A stretch of DNA of 8,902 nucleotides, taken from NCBI GenBank assembly GCA_021200345.1, contig JAJQGR010000074.1, positions 1 through 8,902 of the forward strand, given 5' to 3'. The stretch is from Lachnospiraceae bacterium (GTDB taxonomy: Bacteria; Bacillota; Clostridia; Lachnospirales; Lachnospiraceae). Positions 1-5,761 of the stretch are shown piece by piece. Numbering within the stretch: position 1 is the first letter of the stretch; each line of letters starts with the position of its first letter. Below the pieces are notes generated by a model. It was given only the letters and a program-made list of their open reading frames with translations, did not search any database and was not told the origin of the DNA. Position numbers and translations under genes: made by a program.

Positions 1-964
1 CCGGCAGCGCGCCGCCCACCATATCCGGGCTCTGTGAATAAAGCACCTCCAGGTATCCGGACAGCTTCTCACGCATCTCCTCCCCGTCAATGTACACGAT
101 ATTGCACTCGGGAATTGCTTTCTCCGCAATCGCGGCGCTGCCTACAATGCCGGCCTCAGCTACCAGCTCCGCAGTATGTGTCACATCGCTCAGTGCCTCC
201 TCAGCGCTCGCCTTCCGCTCCGCCATGAAATTTAACACAGCCGCTTCATGTTCCTCTAAAAACTCCGTGCGCACGATGGTCACACCGGTCACCAGTGCAT
301 TGTCCGTGCCCTGCTCCTCCTGCAGCGCATTCCAGGCCTCATTGATATCTACAGCCACCACCAGCGATTCATTCTGATTGCAGGCCACGGTCACAAAAGG
401 CTGTGGCAGTAAACCGATTGCCGTCGGATCCTCTGCCAGGATCGCCGCCACCTCGGAAGCCTCCGATTTATATTCCAGCGTGCAGTCAGTCACGCCATAG
501 CCCGCCAGCAGATACTGCAGCGCGTAATCCGGCGTGGTGCCTTTGCCGGGCAGATAGACAGTCCTGCCGCTTAAGTCCTCGATACTGCTGATACTCTCAT
601 CGCCGGTCACCAGATAAAGCACACTCAAAGTGTTGATATCCAGCACCGTGACGCCGCCCTCGGTTTTATTGTACAGAGTGCTGGCCGCATTGGCAGGAAT
701 CAGAATAACATCCAGCTCGCCTTTTACCAGCGCTGTGGTAATCTCATCCGCCGCAGTGGCGATGGTAAACTCATAATTGCCGGTCGTTTCCCCGTTCTCA
801 GAATCCTCCATCAGCTGCACCAGACCAATGGTGGTTGGTCCGGACAAAGAGCCGATGCGGATCAGTGTATCATCCGTCGCAGTCTGTGTGCTGCTGCTGC
901 AGCCGCCAAGCAGCCCGCACACCAGCGCCAGACCGCACATCAATGCGAATAGTTTCTTTTTCAT
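1..964 (-). CDS. ABC transporter substrate-binding lipoprotein, NMT1/SsuA-like (C-terminus cut by window edge)
   Basis: Predicted extracellular, lipid-anchored ligand-binding component of an ABC importer. There are 321 complete codons from ATG at 964-962 and no stop before the window edge. A type II signal peptide is clear: MKKK, a hydrophobic run, then the lipobox LGGC with the lipidated Cys at residue 22, followed by a Ser/Thr-rich linker. The mature part has the two-lobe periplasmic-binding-protein pattern seen in NMT1/THI5/SsuA-type proteins: an early PTTIGLVQLM segment, ALVKGELDVILIPANAA near residue 85, SIEDLSGRTVYLPGKGTTPD near residue 130, and a late helical region (FLEEHEAAVLNFM). 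A strong CGGAGGAG ribosome site lies at 968-975. The visible length is close to the usual size, so only a few to some tens of residues are probably missing. No permease or ATPase gene is visible; they may lie beyond base 1. The ligand cannot be told from sequence. The lipoprotein call is firm, the subfamily moderately so. Confidence 0.85.
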   Translation of the reverse strand, partial: MKKKLFALMCGLALVCGLLGGCSSSTQTATDDTLIRIGSLSGPTTIGLVQLMEDSENGETTGNYEFTIATAADEITTALVKGELDVILIPANAASTLYNKTEGGVTVLDINTLSVLYLVTGDESISSIEDLSGRTVYLPGKGTTPDYALQYLLAGYGVTDCTLEYKSEASEVAAILAEDPTAIGLLPQPFVTVACNQNESLVVAVDINEAWNALQEEQGTDNALVTGVTIVRTEFLEEHEAAVLNFMAERKASAEEALSDVTHTAELVAEAGIVGSAAIAEKAIPECNIVYIDGEEMREKLSGYLEVLYSQSPDMVGGALP

Positions 965-999
965 AATCTCCTCCGTCATTTTTATTCCTGTTGCAGTTT

Positions 1000-1029
1000 C
1001 CGGATATGCATTTAACCTCTGAAATCCGG
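1000..1029. repeat. Small inverted repeat in the leader of the lipoprotein gene
   Basis: CCGGAT at 1000-1005 is matched by ATCCGG at 1024-1029, perfect 6-bp arms separated by 18 bases. It lies 36 bases upstream of the lipoprotein start codon. It could be an operator half-site pair or an RNA hairpin. A 6-bp match over this distance can also arise by chance, and no clear promoter was found next to it. Confidence 0.3.
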
Positions 1030-1048
1030 CATAACTTTCATAACACGC

Positions 1049-1083
1049 AAAAGGTTTCGGTGAAATATCAATTCACCGAAACC
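1049..1083 (-). terminator. Rho-independent terminator of the beta-glucoside operon
   Basis: A perfect 12-bp inverted repeat (GGTTTCGGTGAA at 1053-1064, its complement at 1072-1083) encloses a 7-base loop. On the minus strand it is followed by TTTT at 1052-1049. It starts 55 bases past the stop codon of the glucosidase gene, where an operon terminator is expected. The T tract is short, so termination may be incomplete. TTTT also follows the hairpin on the plus strand, but no plus-strand gene needs it. Confidence 0.8.
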
Positions 1084-1138
1084 ATTTTACTATACTGCCT
1101 TTGAAATTACCACCATTTCTTTGTCAACATCTGCATTT

Positions 1139-2581
1139 TCAGCTCAGATCCCTGCCATTGGATGCGATTACCTTTTTATACCAGTAAAATGAGTCCTTTT
1201 TTCTTCGTGTAAAATCACCGTTTCCAAAATCATCTCTGTTGACATGAACAAAACCATACCTTTTTGTCATCTGCCCGGAGCCATTGCTTACAACGTCAAT
1301 ACATCCCCATGGCATATACCCTATCAAATCAACTCCATCATCAATTGCGTCCTGCATTGCAAGAATATGCTGTCTGACATACTCGATACGATACGGATCA
1401 TGTATGCTTCCATCCTCTTCGACAACATCCTTTGCGCCAAACCCATTTTCTGATATAATGATTGGGATCTGGTAACGACCGTATACCTCATTCAGAAAAT
1501 ACCTGAGGCCGGAGGGATCAATCTGCCAGCCCCATTCGGATGCTTTCAGATAAGGATTTTTGGGCCTTCCTATCAAATTTCCACTGGCGATATCCAGTCC
1601 TTCCCGACAGGTGGAAATGTGAGACATATAATACGAGCACGTATAAAAATCCACCTTTCCTTCCTTTAAAATTTCTTTATCCTCCGCTGAGATATTGAGC
1701 GTAATTCCCAGTTTTTCCCAGATACGCTTCGCGTAATGAGGATATTCTCCCCGCACAAGCACATCGGAACAGTAGAAATTATTTTGCTGCCATTCCTGCT
1801 GGCATCTGATCATGTCATCCGGCGCACAGGTATATGGATAAAATACCATCGATGCAATCATGCACCCGAATTTAAAATCAGGATTTATTTCATGACCCAA
1901 TTTTACTGCCCGGGCACTGGCCAGGAATTGATGGTGCAGCCCCTGAAACCGGAGCTGAGGAATATCGTTCTGATTTCCCAAATCAGCAGTGCCTTCATTT
2001 AAAATCCCCAGGCTGAAATACCCGCCTGTTGGAATGGCCCCGGCATTGATTTCATTGAAGGTCAGCCAGTAGGTTACCTTATCTTTATATCTTTCAAAAA
2101 TAACCCTGCAATACTTCAAAAAAAGCTCTATCACATGTCTGTCTGTCCATCCATTGTACTTCTCCGTCAGATAAAAGGGCATTTCATAATGGGAAATTGT
2201 AACCAGCGGTTCTATTTGATATTTCCGCAGTTCATCAAATACCTGATCGTAAAACTGAAGGCCTTTTTCATTCGGGCTTTCCTCTTCCCCGGTGGGGAAA
2301 ATTCTTGTCCAGGCGATCGACATTCGAAACATCTTCATTCCCATTTCAGCGCATAGACGAATGTCTTCCTTATAATGATGATAAAAGTCACTGGCTTCAT
2401 GCGACGGATAATAAACACCCTCTTCAATGACCCTGCTGATTTTTCTCGGGTTTTCATTGCTTCCTTCCGATTCCATATCCGCAGTGCTGGGGCCTTTCCC
2501 ATCCTCATTCCATGCGCCTTCAAACTGATTGGCAGCTACCGCTCCTCCCCAGAAGAAATTTTCCGGGAACCCTTTACTCAT
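1139..2581 (-). CDS. bglA: 6-phospho-beta-glucosidase, glycoside hydrolase family 1
   Basis: Cytoplasmic retaining hydrolase that splits the phosphorylated beta-glucosides delivered by the PTS into glucose 6-phosphate and glucose or aglycone. It has 480 residues, the normal size for a single-domain GH1 (beta/alpha)8 barrel. The N-terminal signature FFWGGAVAANQFEGA is at residues 9-23. The acid/base Glu is E177 in TFNE, and the nucleophile is E378 in IISENGFG. Near the C-terminus, S432, K440 and Y442 (SNGSGQMTKRYGF) fit the Ser-Lys-Tyr phosphate-binding set of the 6-phospho enzymes. The residue after that Ser is Asn rather than the Trp typical of 6-phospho-beta-galactosidases, which favours gluco over galacto substrates. 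The start overlaps the upstream permease gene by 8 bases, so translation is probably coupled. The exact natural beta-glucoside is not known. Family and 6-phospho specificity are well supported by motif and context. Confidence 0.95.
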   Translation of the reverse strand: MSKGFPENFFWGGAVAANQFEGAWNEDGKGPSTADMESEGSNENPRKISRVIEEGVYYPSHEASDFYHHYKEDIRLCAEMGMKMFRMSIAWTRIFPTGEEESPNEKGLQFYDQVFDELRKYQIEPLVTISHYEMPFYLTEKYNGWTDRHVIELFLKYCRVIFERYKDKVTYWLTFNEINAGAIPTGGYFSLGILNEGTADLGNQNDIPQLRFQGLHHQFLASARAVKLGHEINPDFKFGCMIASMVFYPYTCAPDDMIRCQQEWQQNNFYCSDVLVRGEYPHYAKRIWEKLGITLNISAEDKEILKEGKVDFYTCSYYMSHISTCREGLDIASGNLIGRPKNPYLKASEWGWQIDPSGLRYFLNEVYGRYQIPIIISENGFGAKDVVEEDGSIHDPYRIEYVRQHILAMQDAIDDGVDLIGYMPWGCIDVVSNGSGQMTKRYGFVHVNRDDFGNGDFTRRKKDSFYWYKKVIASNGRDLS

Positions 2582-3986
2582 TTGCAGCTACCTCCTCCGT
2601 CTCGTCCTTATACAAAATGAATGTACAAATCATGGTTACGATTGCCCCAACAGCCAGTCCAATGATCATATACAACAGATTCATGTCGCCATCATGTACA
2701 TACATTGATAAACTGAAAATACCAATCGCCCCAAAGGAATAGGCGGATACATGAAGCAGACCCGCAACACCTGCTCCGCAGAAATTTCCGATCATTGCGG
2801 CAATCATAGGTCTCTTGTATTTTAAATTTACCCCGTACATAGCCGGTTCCGTCACTCCTCCCAATATCGCCGTTACAGCTCCGCTGAGCGCAATTGAGCG
2901 AAGATTTTTGTCTTTCGTTTTAATTGCAACAGCAAGGCTCGCAAATCCCTGATCCATATTGGAAACAAAGGTTGCCGGATTTAAGAAGGACTCCTTTCCA
3001 TATGTGGCGATAGACTGTACCACAAACGGTGAAATAGCGGTATGCATTCCTGTCATAATCAGGAAAGGGATCAACGCACTGACAATAGCGATTCCCAGGA
3101 AGCCCACCATATCATAAATCCATATCAATACATCGCTGATCACCAGACCAACGTAGTATCCTGCAGGTGCCAGAACACAAAGCACAATCGGCAGCATCAC
3201 CAGCGCGGTCAAAAGCGGCACCAGCATGGTGCGCAGTATTTCCGGAATAATCTTTTTAAAGAATTTTTCCACATATTTTAACACAAGTACCGATAATAAT
3301 ACCGGGAAGATCGTCCCCGTGTAAGTTCTGGCTGCAATGGGAAGCCCATAGATTTTCAGCGTTGTACCATCAGCAGCAGCATTTGTCGCCAGAGAAATGA
3401 ACGTCGGATGGCAAAGGATCGCCCCCATCAGCATACCCAAAGGTATGCTTGTTCCCATTCTTTTTGCCGCATATCCGCCAACAAATATGGGAAGGAAATA
3501 AAAGCCCGCATCACCTACAAAGGTCAGTATCTGATATGTGGACATGTCTTCCGTTAACAGCCCTGTCAGACCGCCCAACGCGACAATCACCTTAATCATA
3601 CCGCAGGCAACCAGAATTGGGATGACAGGAGAAATACTTCCCGCTATTGTCTGAATGATATTATTAACTACTGACCCCTTGCCGGCTTTTGGTTTGCTCT
3701 CGGTATTCTCCTCCGGCACCTCACTCATCTGTTCCAGACCGTTCTTCTCACAAATCAGACTATACGCGTCAGCGACGGCCGCTCCGATGACCACCTGAAG
3801 CTGTTCCCCCTGCCAGCGCAGGCTGATCACGCCTTCCACCTTCTCCAGCTTTTCTTCCTGCACCTTGCTTTTATCCTTTAAGTTAAATCTAAGACGGGTA
3901 ACACAGTGCGAGAAAAAAACGATGTTATCTTTTCCGCCAATAAGATCAACAATGGAATCCGCCAGTTCCTCATACTTTTTTGCCAT
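2574..3986 (-). CDS. bglP: PTS beta-glucoside-specific EIIBC permease
   Basis: Membrane permease that takes up a beta-glucoside and phosphorylates it during transport. It has 470 residues. The EIIB domain comes first (about 1-80), with the phosphorylated Cys at C28 in SHCVTRLRF. A charged Glu/Lys linker follows (about 84-103). The EIIC domain covers about 105-462 and has roughly ten hydrophobic segments. EIIC hallmarks of the glucose/glucoside superfamily are MTGMHTAISPFVVQ around H315 and GGVTEPAMYG around E380. BglF/BglP proteins usually carry a fused C-terminal EIIA domain; here the chain stops after the last membrane segment (DETEEVAANE), and EIIA is encoded by the next gene upstream. The start ATG (3986-3984) follows a purine-rich AAAGGAAAAAGG stretch. 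An 88-base gap separates it from the EIIA gene and it overlaps the glucosidase gene by 8 bases. A glucoside rather than sucrose or trehalose substrate is inferred from the GH1 partner and LicT regulator. Confidence 0.93.
   Translation of the reverse strand: MAKKYEELADSIVDLIGGKDNIVFFSHCVTRLRFNLKDKSKVQEEKLEKVEGVISLRWQGEQLQVVIGAAVADAYSLICEKNGLEQMSEVPEENTESKPKAGKGSVVNNIIQTIAGSISPVIPILVACGMIKVIVALGGLTGLLTEDMSTYQILTFVGDAGFYFLPIFVGGYAAKRMGTSIPLGMLMGAILCHPTFISLATNAAADGTTLKIYGLPIAARTYTGTIFPVLLSVLVLKYVEKFFKKIIPEILRTMLVPLLTALVMLPIVLCVLAPAGYYVGLVISDVLIWIYDMVGFLGIAIVSALIPFLIMTGMHTAISPFVVQSIATYGKESFLNPATFVSNMDQGFASLAVAIKTKDKNLRSIALSGAVTAILGGVTEPAMYGVNLKYKRPMIAAMIGNFCGAGVAGLLHVSAYSFGAIGIFSLSMYVHDGDMNLLYMIIGLAVGAIVTMICTFILYKDETEEVAANE
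2591..2599 (-). promoter_or_regulatory. Ribosome binding site of the glucosidase gene, inside the permease gene
   Basis: On the minus strand CGGAGGAGG sits 9 bases before the ATG at 2581-2579. It is embedded in the last codons of the EIIBC gene, whose TAA (2576-2574) lies past the glucosidase start. This fixes the glucosidase start and implies coupled translation of permease and enzyme. Confidence 0.8.
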
Positions 3987-4025
3987 AACCTTTTTCCTTT
4001 CTTTTCATTTGTTTATTTTATAATC

Positions 4026-4045
4026 AAAGATTGCGCGCCATCTTT
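4026..4045 (-). other. Small hairpin between the EIIA and EIIBC genes
   Basis: AAAGAT at 4026-4031 pairs with ATCTTT at 4040-4045 across an 8-base GC-rich centre (TGCGCGCC). It stands out inside an otherwise A/T-rich 88-base intergenic gap. No T run follows directly, so it does not look like a terminator. It might protect or process the mRNA between the two genes, but the stem is short and the role is a guess. Confidence 0.3.
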
Positions 4046-4074
4046 CAATTATCCAGGTGATAATAAATAAAACA

Positions 4075-4548
4075 TTATCCTTCCGGCTCCCGTTGTATGC
4101 TTTGTCCGGCTTTCACATGCTGACAGTCCACGAAGGAAATATTTTTATTTTTTGGATCAGTTACAATCAGCATCGTTGTCGTGGAATAGCCTTTTTTCTC
4201 AAGAGACGCATAATTTACTCTCACAACCGGCTCTCCCGCTTTCACCCGGCTTCCTTCTTTCTTTAAAATCGTGAAGCCCTCCCCATTCAGATTCACCGTG
4301 TCAATTCCAATATGGATCAGGAATTCAACGCCATCGTTTCTGGTAACGCCAAACGCATGTCCTGTTGAAAACAGCATTGATATTACGCCATCACAGGGCG
4401 ATACAATTTCTCCATCCTCTAACACAAATGCCACTCCATCTCCCATGACCTTTTTGGAAAAAACATCGTCATTTACACTCTCTAACGGAACCATTTTCCC
4501 TGTTGCAACAGCAACCACCTTATTTTCCTTTTTTAAGAACTTCAGCAT
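4075..4548 (-). CDS. PTS EIIA component, glucose/beta-glucoside type, stand-alone
   Basis: Soluble phosphocarrier that accepts phosphate from HPr and passes it to the EIIB Cys. At 157 residues it is the size of a free-standing EIIA-Glc-like protein (PTS_EIIA_1 family). The two active-site histidines are visible: H64 in STGHAFGV and the phosphorylated H79 in EFLIHIGIDTVNL, matching the spacing of H75/H90 in E. coli EIIA-Glc. The family segment GDGVAFVLEDGEIVSPCDG precedes them at about 36-54, and GSRVKAGEPVV follows at about 100-110. The start ATG at 4548-4546 has a strong GGGAGGAA site at 4556-4563. It lies between the antiterminator and EIIBC genes, so it almost certainly supplies the EIIA function missing from EIIBC. 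It may also serve other EIIA-less permeases in the cell. Confidence 0.94.
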   Translation of the reverse strand: MLKFLKKENKVVAVATGKMVPLESVNDDVFSKKVMGDGVAFVLEDGEIVSPCDGVISMLFSTGHAFGVTRNDGVEFLIHIGIDTVNLNGEGFTILKKEGSRVKAGEPVVRVNYASLEKKGYSTTTMLIVTDPKNKNISFVDCQHVKAGQSIQREPEG

Positions 4549-4569
4549 TTTATGCTTCCTCCCATTTTT

Positions 4570-4598
4570 ATTTTGTGACTGACCATGTATGCTGTCAA
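4570..4598 (-). promoter_or_regulatory. Possible internal promoter before the EIIA gene
   Basis: On the minus strand a perfect -35 TTGACA (4598-4593) and a -10-like CAAAAT (4575-4570, 4 of 6 to TATAAT) are separated by exactly 17 bases. Transcription would start close to the EIIA ribosome site, giving a leader of roughly 15 bases before the ATG at 4548. Such a short leader leaves no room for a RAT, so transcripts from here would escape antitermination control. Prediction from sequence only. Confidence 0.45.
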
Positions 4599-4633
4599 AA
4601 TACTTTTACAAAAACATTTTCAGCCCTCAGCAG

Positions 4634-5470
4634 CTATTTAGAATGCGTTTCTCTTTCACATAACCGGTTAATATGCATCATCAGATACAATATTTCTTCC
4701 TCCCCCAATTTCCATTGATATTTATTTTCAAAATACTGATACATTTCCTGAGCGCAACAATATTCTTCCGGAAATTCTTTTTTCATTTCCTGTAAAACCG
4801 CAACATTTCCGTCTTCCAGCAAAACCTGATTTTTTCCCCTCTCTATCAGGTATTCCATATGGGATACAAATCTGGAATAATTAAATCCGGACCGATTGAT
4901 TGTCATCTGAAAATAATCCTCGATGATACATGTGATATCCTCTATAATCAGACGATCCGCTTTTTTGTCATTCACAGATTGATCCGAATGCTCAGCGTTA
5001 ATAATATGCAGCGCAATTCCGTAAATTTCCTCATCAGGCAGCGTAACAGATAATTTACGTTTCAACAGGCGAAGACAATATCTTCCAACATCAACTTCAA
5101 CCGGATAAAAGGTGTCTAAATTATGCGTCATGGAAAAATTAAAAATACAGTTTTCTCCCGCTCTTTCAATCGCAAATTCTATATGATCCGCCAGAGTAAA
5201 GACAATATTGGAGCTCAAAAGCGTATTCAGACGGCTTCTGGCATAATCTATGACTCCTGATGATATTTCTATAATTTCAGGTGCTATTGTTTCAATCAAA
5301 CTGATATAGCGCGGATCCACATTGTAATAAGTACGCTGTATCATCTTCAGGTCCCTGATTTCATACGGTGGTTTCTTAAAGCCTATTCCTGAAGCAAACG
5401 CAACAAGTTCATTCCCTGAATCATCTACACAAATAGCTACATTGTTATTTATGTTCTTAATCACTTTCAT
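4634..5470 (-). CDS. licT: BglG/LicT-family transcription antiterminator
   Basis: RNA-binding regulator that stabilises the RAT hairpin in its own leader and so blocks the overlapping terminator when inducer is present. It has 278 residues, the usual family length. The N-terminal RNA-binding CAT domain (about 1-55) begins MKVIKNINNNVAICVDDSG and contains the conserved FASGIGFKK. Two PTS regulation domains follow. PRD1 (about 65-165) has H96 in LADHIEFAIER and H155 in IALHIINAE. PRD2 (about 170-275) has H204 in FVSHMEYLIER and H266 in YLMMHINRL. All four His expected to be phosphorylated by HPr or EII are present, so both the negative (permease) and positive (HPr) control inputs look intact. 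The ATG at 5470-5468 fits the family N-terminus, but its ribosome site is weak (only GGG about 8 bases upstream), suggesting low synthesis of the regulator. The upstream leader holds a matching RAT and terminator. Confidence 0.95.
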   Translation of the reverse strand: MKVIKNINNNVAICVDDSGNELVAFASGIGFKKPPYEIRDLKMIQRTYYNVDPRYISLIETIAPEIIEISSGVIDYARSRLNTLLSSNIVFTLADHIEFAIERAGENCIFNFSMTHNLDTFYPVEVDVGRYCLRLLKRKLSVTLPDEEIYGIALHIINAEHSDQSVNDKKADRLIIEDITCIIEDYFQMTINRSGFNYSRFVSHMEYLIERGKNQVLLEDGNVAVLQEMKKEFPEEYCCAQEMYQYFENKYQWKLGEEEILYLMMHINRLCERETHSK

Positions 5471-5488
5471 TGCATATACCCATTCATA

Positions 5489-5509
5489 TTTATTGATAGA
5501 ATCAATAAA
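5489..5509 (-). other. Perfect 9-bp hairpin just before the antiterminator start
   Basis: TTTATTGAT (5509-5501 on the minus strand) is a perfect inverted repeat of ATCAATAAA (5497-5489) around a 3-base TCT loop. It begins within the T run of the leader terminator and ends 18 bases before the start codon, next to the weak ribosome site. It could dampen translation or mark the 3' side of the terminated leader RNA. All pairs but two are A-T, so stability is modest. Confidence 0.4.
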
Positions 5510-5584
5510 AAATACTCTTCAAGAAAGCACCATATTAAATGCGACCAAAACCGCACTTACATTGGAAAAGCCTCTTAAAGAGTA
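5507..5584 (-). terminator. Leader terminator of the beta-glucoside operon, overlapping the RAT
   Basis: The minus-strand segment TACTCTTTAAG (5584-5574) pairs over 11 positions, with one G-T wobble, with CTTGAAGAGTA (5523-5513), followed at once by six Ts (5512-5507). The region between has a second stem, TAAGTGCG (5559-5552) with CGCATTTA (5543-5536), so the whole forms a long imperfect hairpin. The 5' arm lies wholly inside the RAT element. RAT and terminator thus cannot form together, as the LicT/SacY antitermination mechanism requires. Confidence 0.8.
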
Positions 5585-5591
5585 ACAAACC
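5564..5591 (-). promoter_or_regulatory. Ribonucleic antiterminator (RAT), target of the LicT-type protein
   Basis: The 28-base minus-strand element starts GGTTTGTTACT (5591-5581), the same opening as the well-known sacB RAT, and ends AGGCTTTTCC. An apical stem CTCT (5582-5579) pairs with AGAG (5575-5572), and the outer GG/CC pair closes the element. It starts about 14 bases after the predicted transcription start and overlaps the leader terminator. Compared with remembered Bacillus RATs (29 bases, A-rich 3' internal loop) it is one base shorter and has TTTT instead of the A-rich segment. Confidence 0.85.
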
Positions 5592-5611
5592 AAATTTCTT
5601 AAGTTGCGAAT

Positions 5612-5640
5612 AGCTTATCACGCTATAAAAAATATGTCAA
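5612..5640 (-). promoter_or_regulatory. Main promoter of the beta-glucoside operon
   Basis: On the minus strand a perfect TTGACA -35 (5640-5635), a 17-base spacer ending in TGA, and the -10 element TAAGCT (5617-5612). The -10 matches TATAAT at only 3 of 6 positions but is helped by the extended TGn motif directly before it. Transcription should begin near 5605, ahead of the RAT. The arms ATAGC and GCTAT flank the extended -10 and could form a small operator; I saw no convincing catabolite-response (CcpA) site. Confidence 0.75.
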
Positions 5641-5641
5641 T

Positions 5642-5690
5642 ACTTTTTTGAAATTTCTTTAAATTTCCTTAAATTTTTTAACAAAAAAGT
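5642..5690. promoter_or_regulatory. Phased A/T tracts upstream of the operon promoter (UP element or curved DNA)
   Basis: Three consecutive 10-base units on the plus strand start AAATTTC, AAATTTC and AAATTTT (5651, 5661, 5671), flanked by T6 at 5644-5649 and A6 at 5683-5688. A/T tracts repeated at about one helical turn give intrinsic DNA bending, and A/T-rich DNA just upstream of a -35 box can bind the RNA polymerase alpha C-terminal domains. The tracts end two bases from the -35 hexamer, so they probably boost the promoter. Confidence 0.55.
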
Positions 5691-5699
5691 TGAAAATGC

Positions 5700-5738
5700 A
5701 AAAGGGTTCAGCAGGAAGAAACTGCTGAAACCCTTTTT
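5700..5738 (-). terminator. Rho-independent terminator of the hydrogenase unit
   Basis: AAAAGGGTTCAGCAG (5700-5714) pairs with CTGCTGAAACCCTTTTT (5722-5738), with one unpaired A and a 7-base loop. On the minus strand the GC-rich stem runs into TTTT. It starts 24 bases after the hydrogenase stop codon and separates that unit from the sugar operon promoter. The T run on the plus side is equally good, so it may act both ways. Confidence 0.8.
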
Positions 5739-5761
5739 GCCATATTTTATCACATCACATT

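Noticed and set aside
90..377. Plus-strand open frame within the lipoprotein region
   Set aside because: The minus strand holds an unbroken lipoprotein frame with signal peptide and strong ribosome site through the whole segment.
1089..1127. TTGACA (1127-1122) and TATAGT (1094-1089) as a promoter for the lipoprotein gene
   Set aside because: The two boxes are 27 bases apart, far from the 17 needed, and transcription would run straight into the hairpin at 1053-1083.
5467..5487. Six-codon leader frame MNGYMQ whose stop overlaps the antiterminator start as ATGA
   Set aside because: It has no ribosome site and is too short to be told from chance; the RAT/terminator already explains the leader.
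5471..5761. Catabolite-response (cre) site near the sugar-operon promoter
   Set aside because: No sequence close to the WTGNAANCGNWNNCW pattern was seen by eye, though CcpA control by a degenerate site cannot be excluded.
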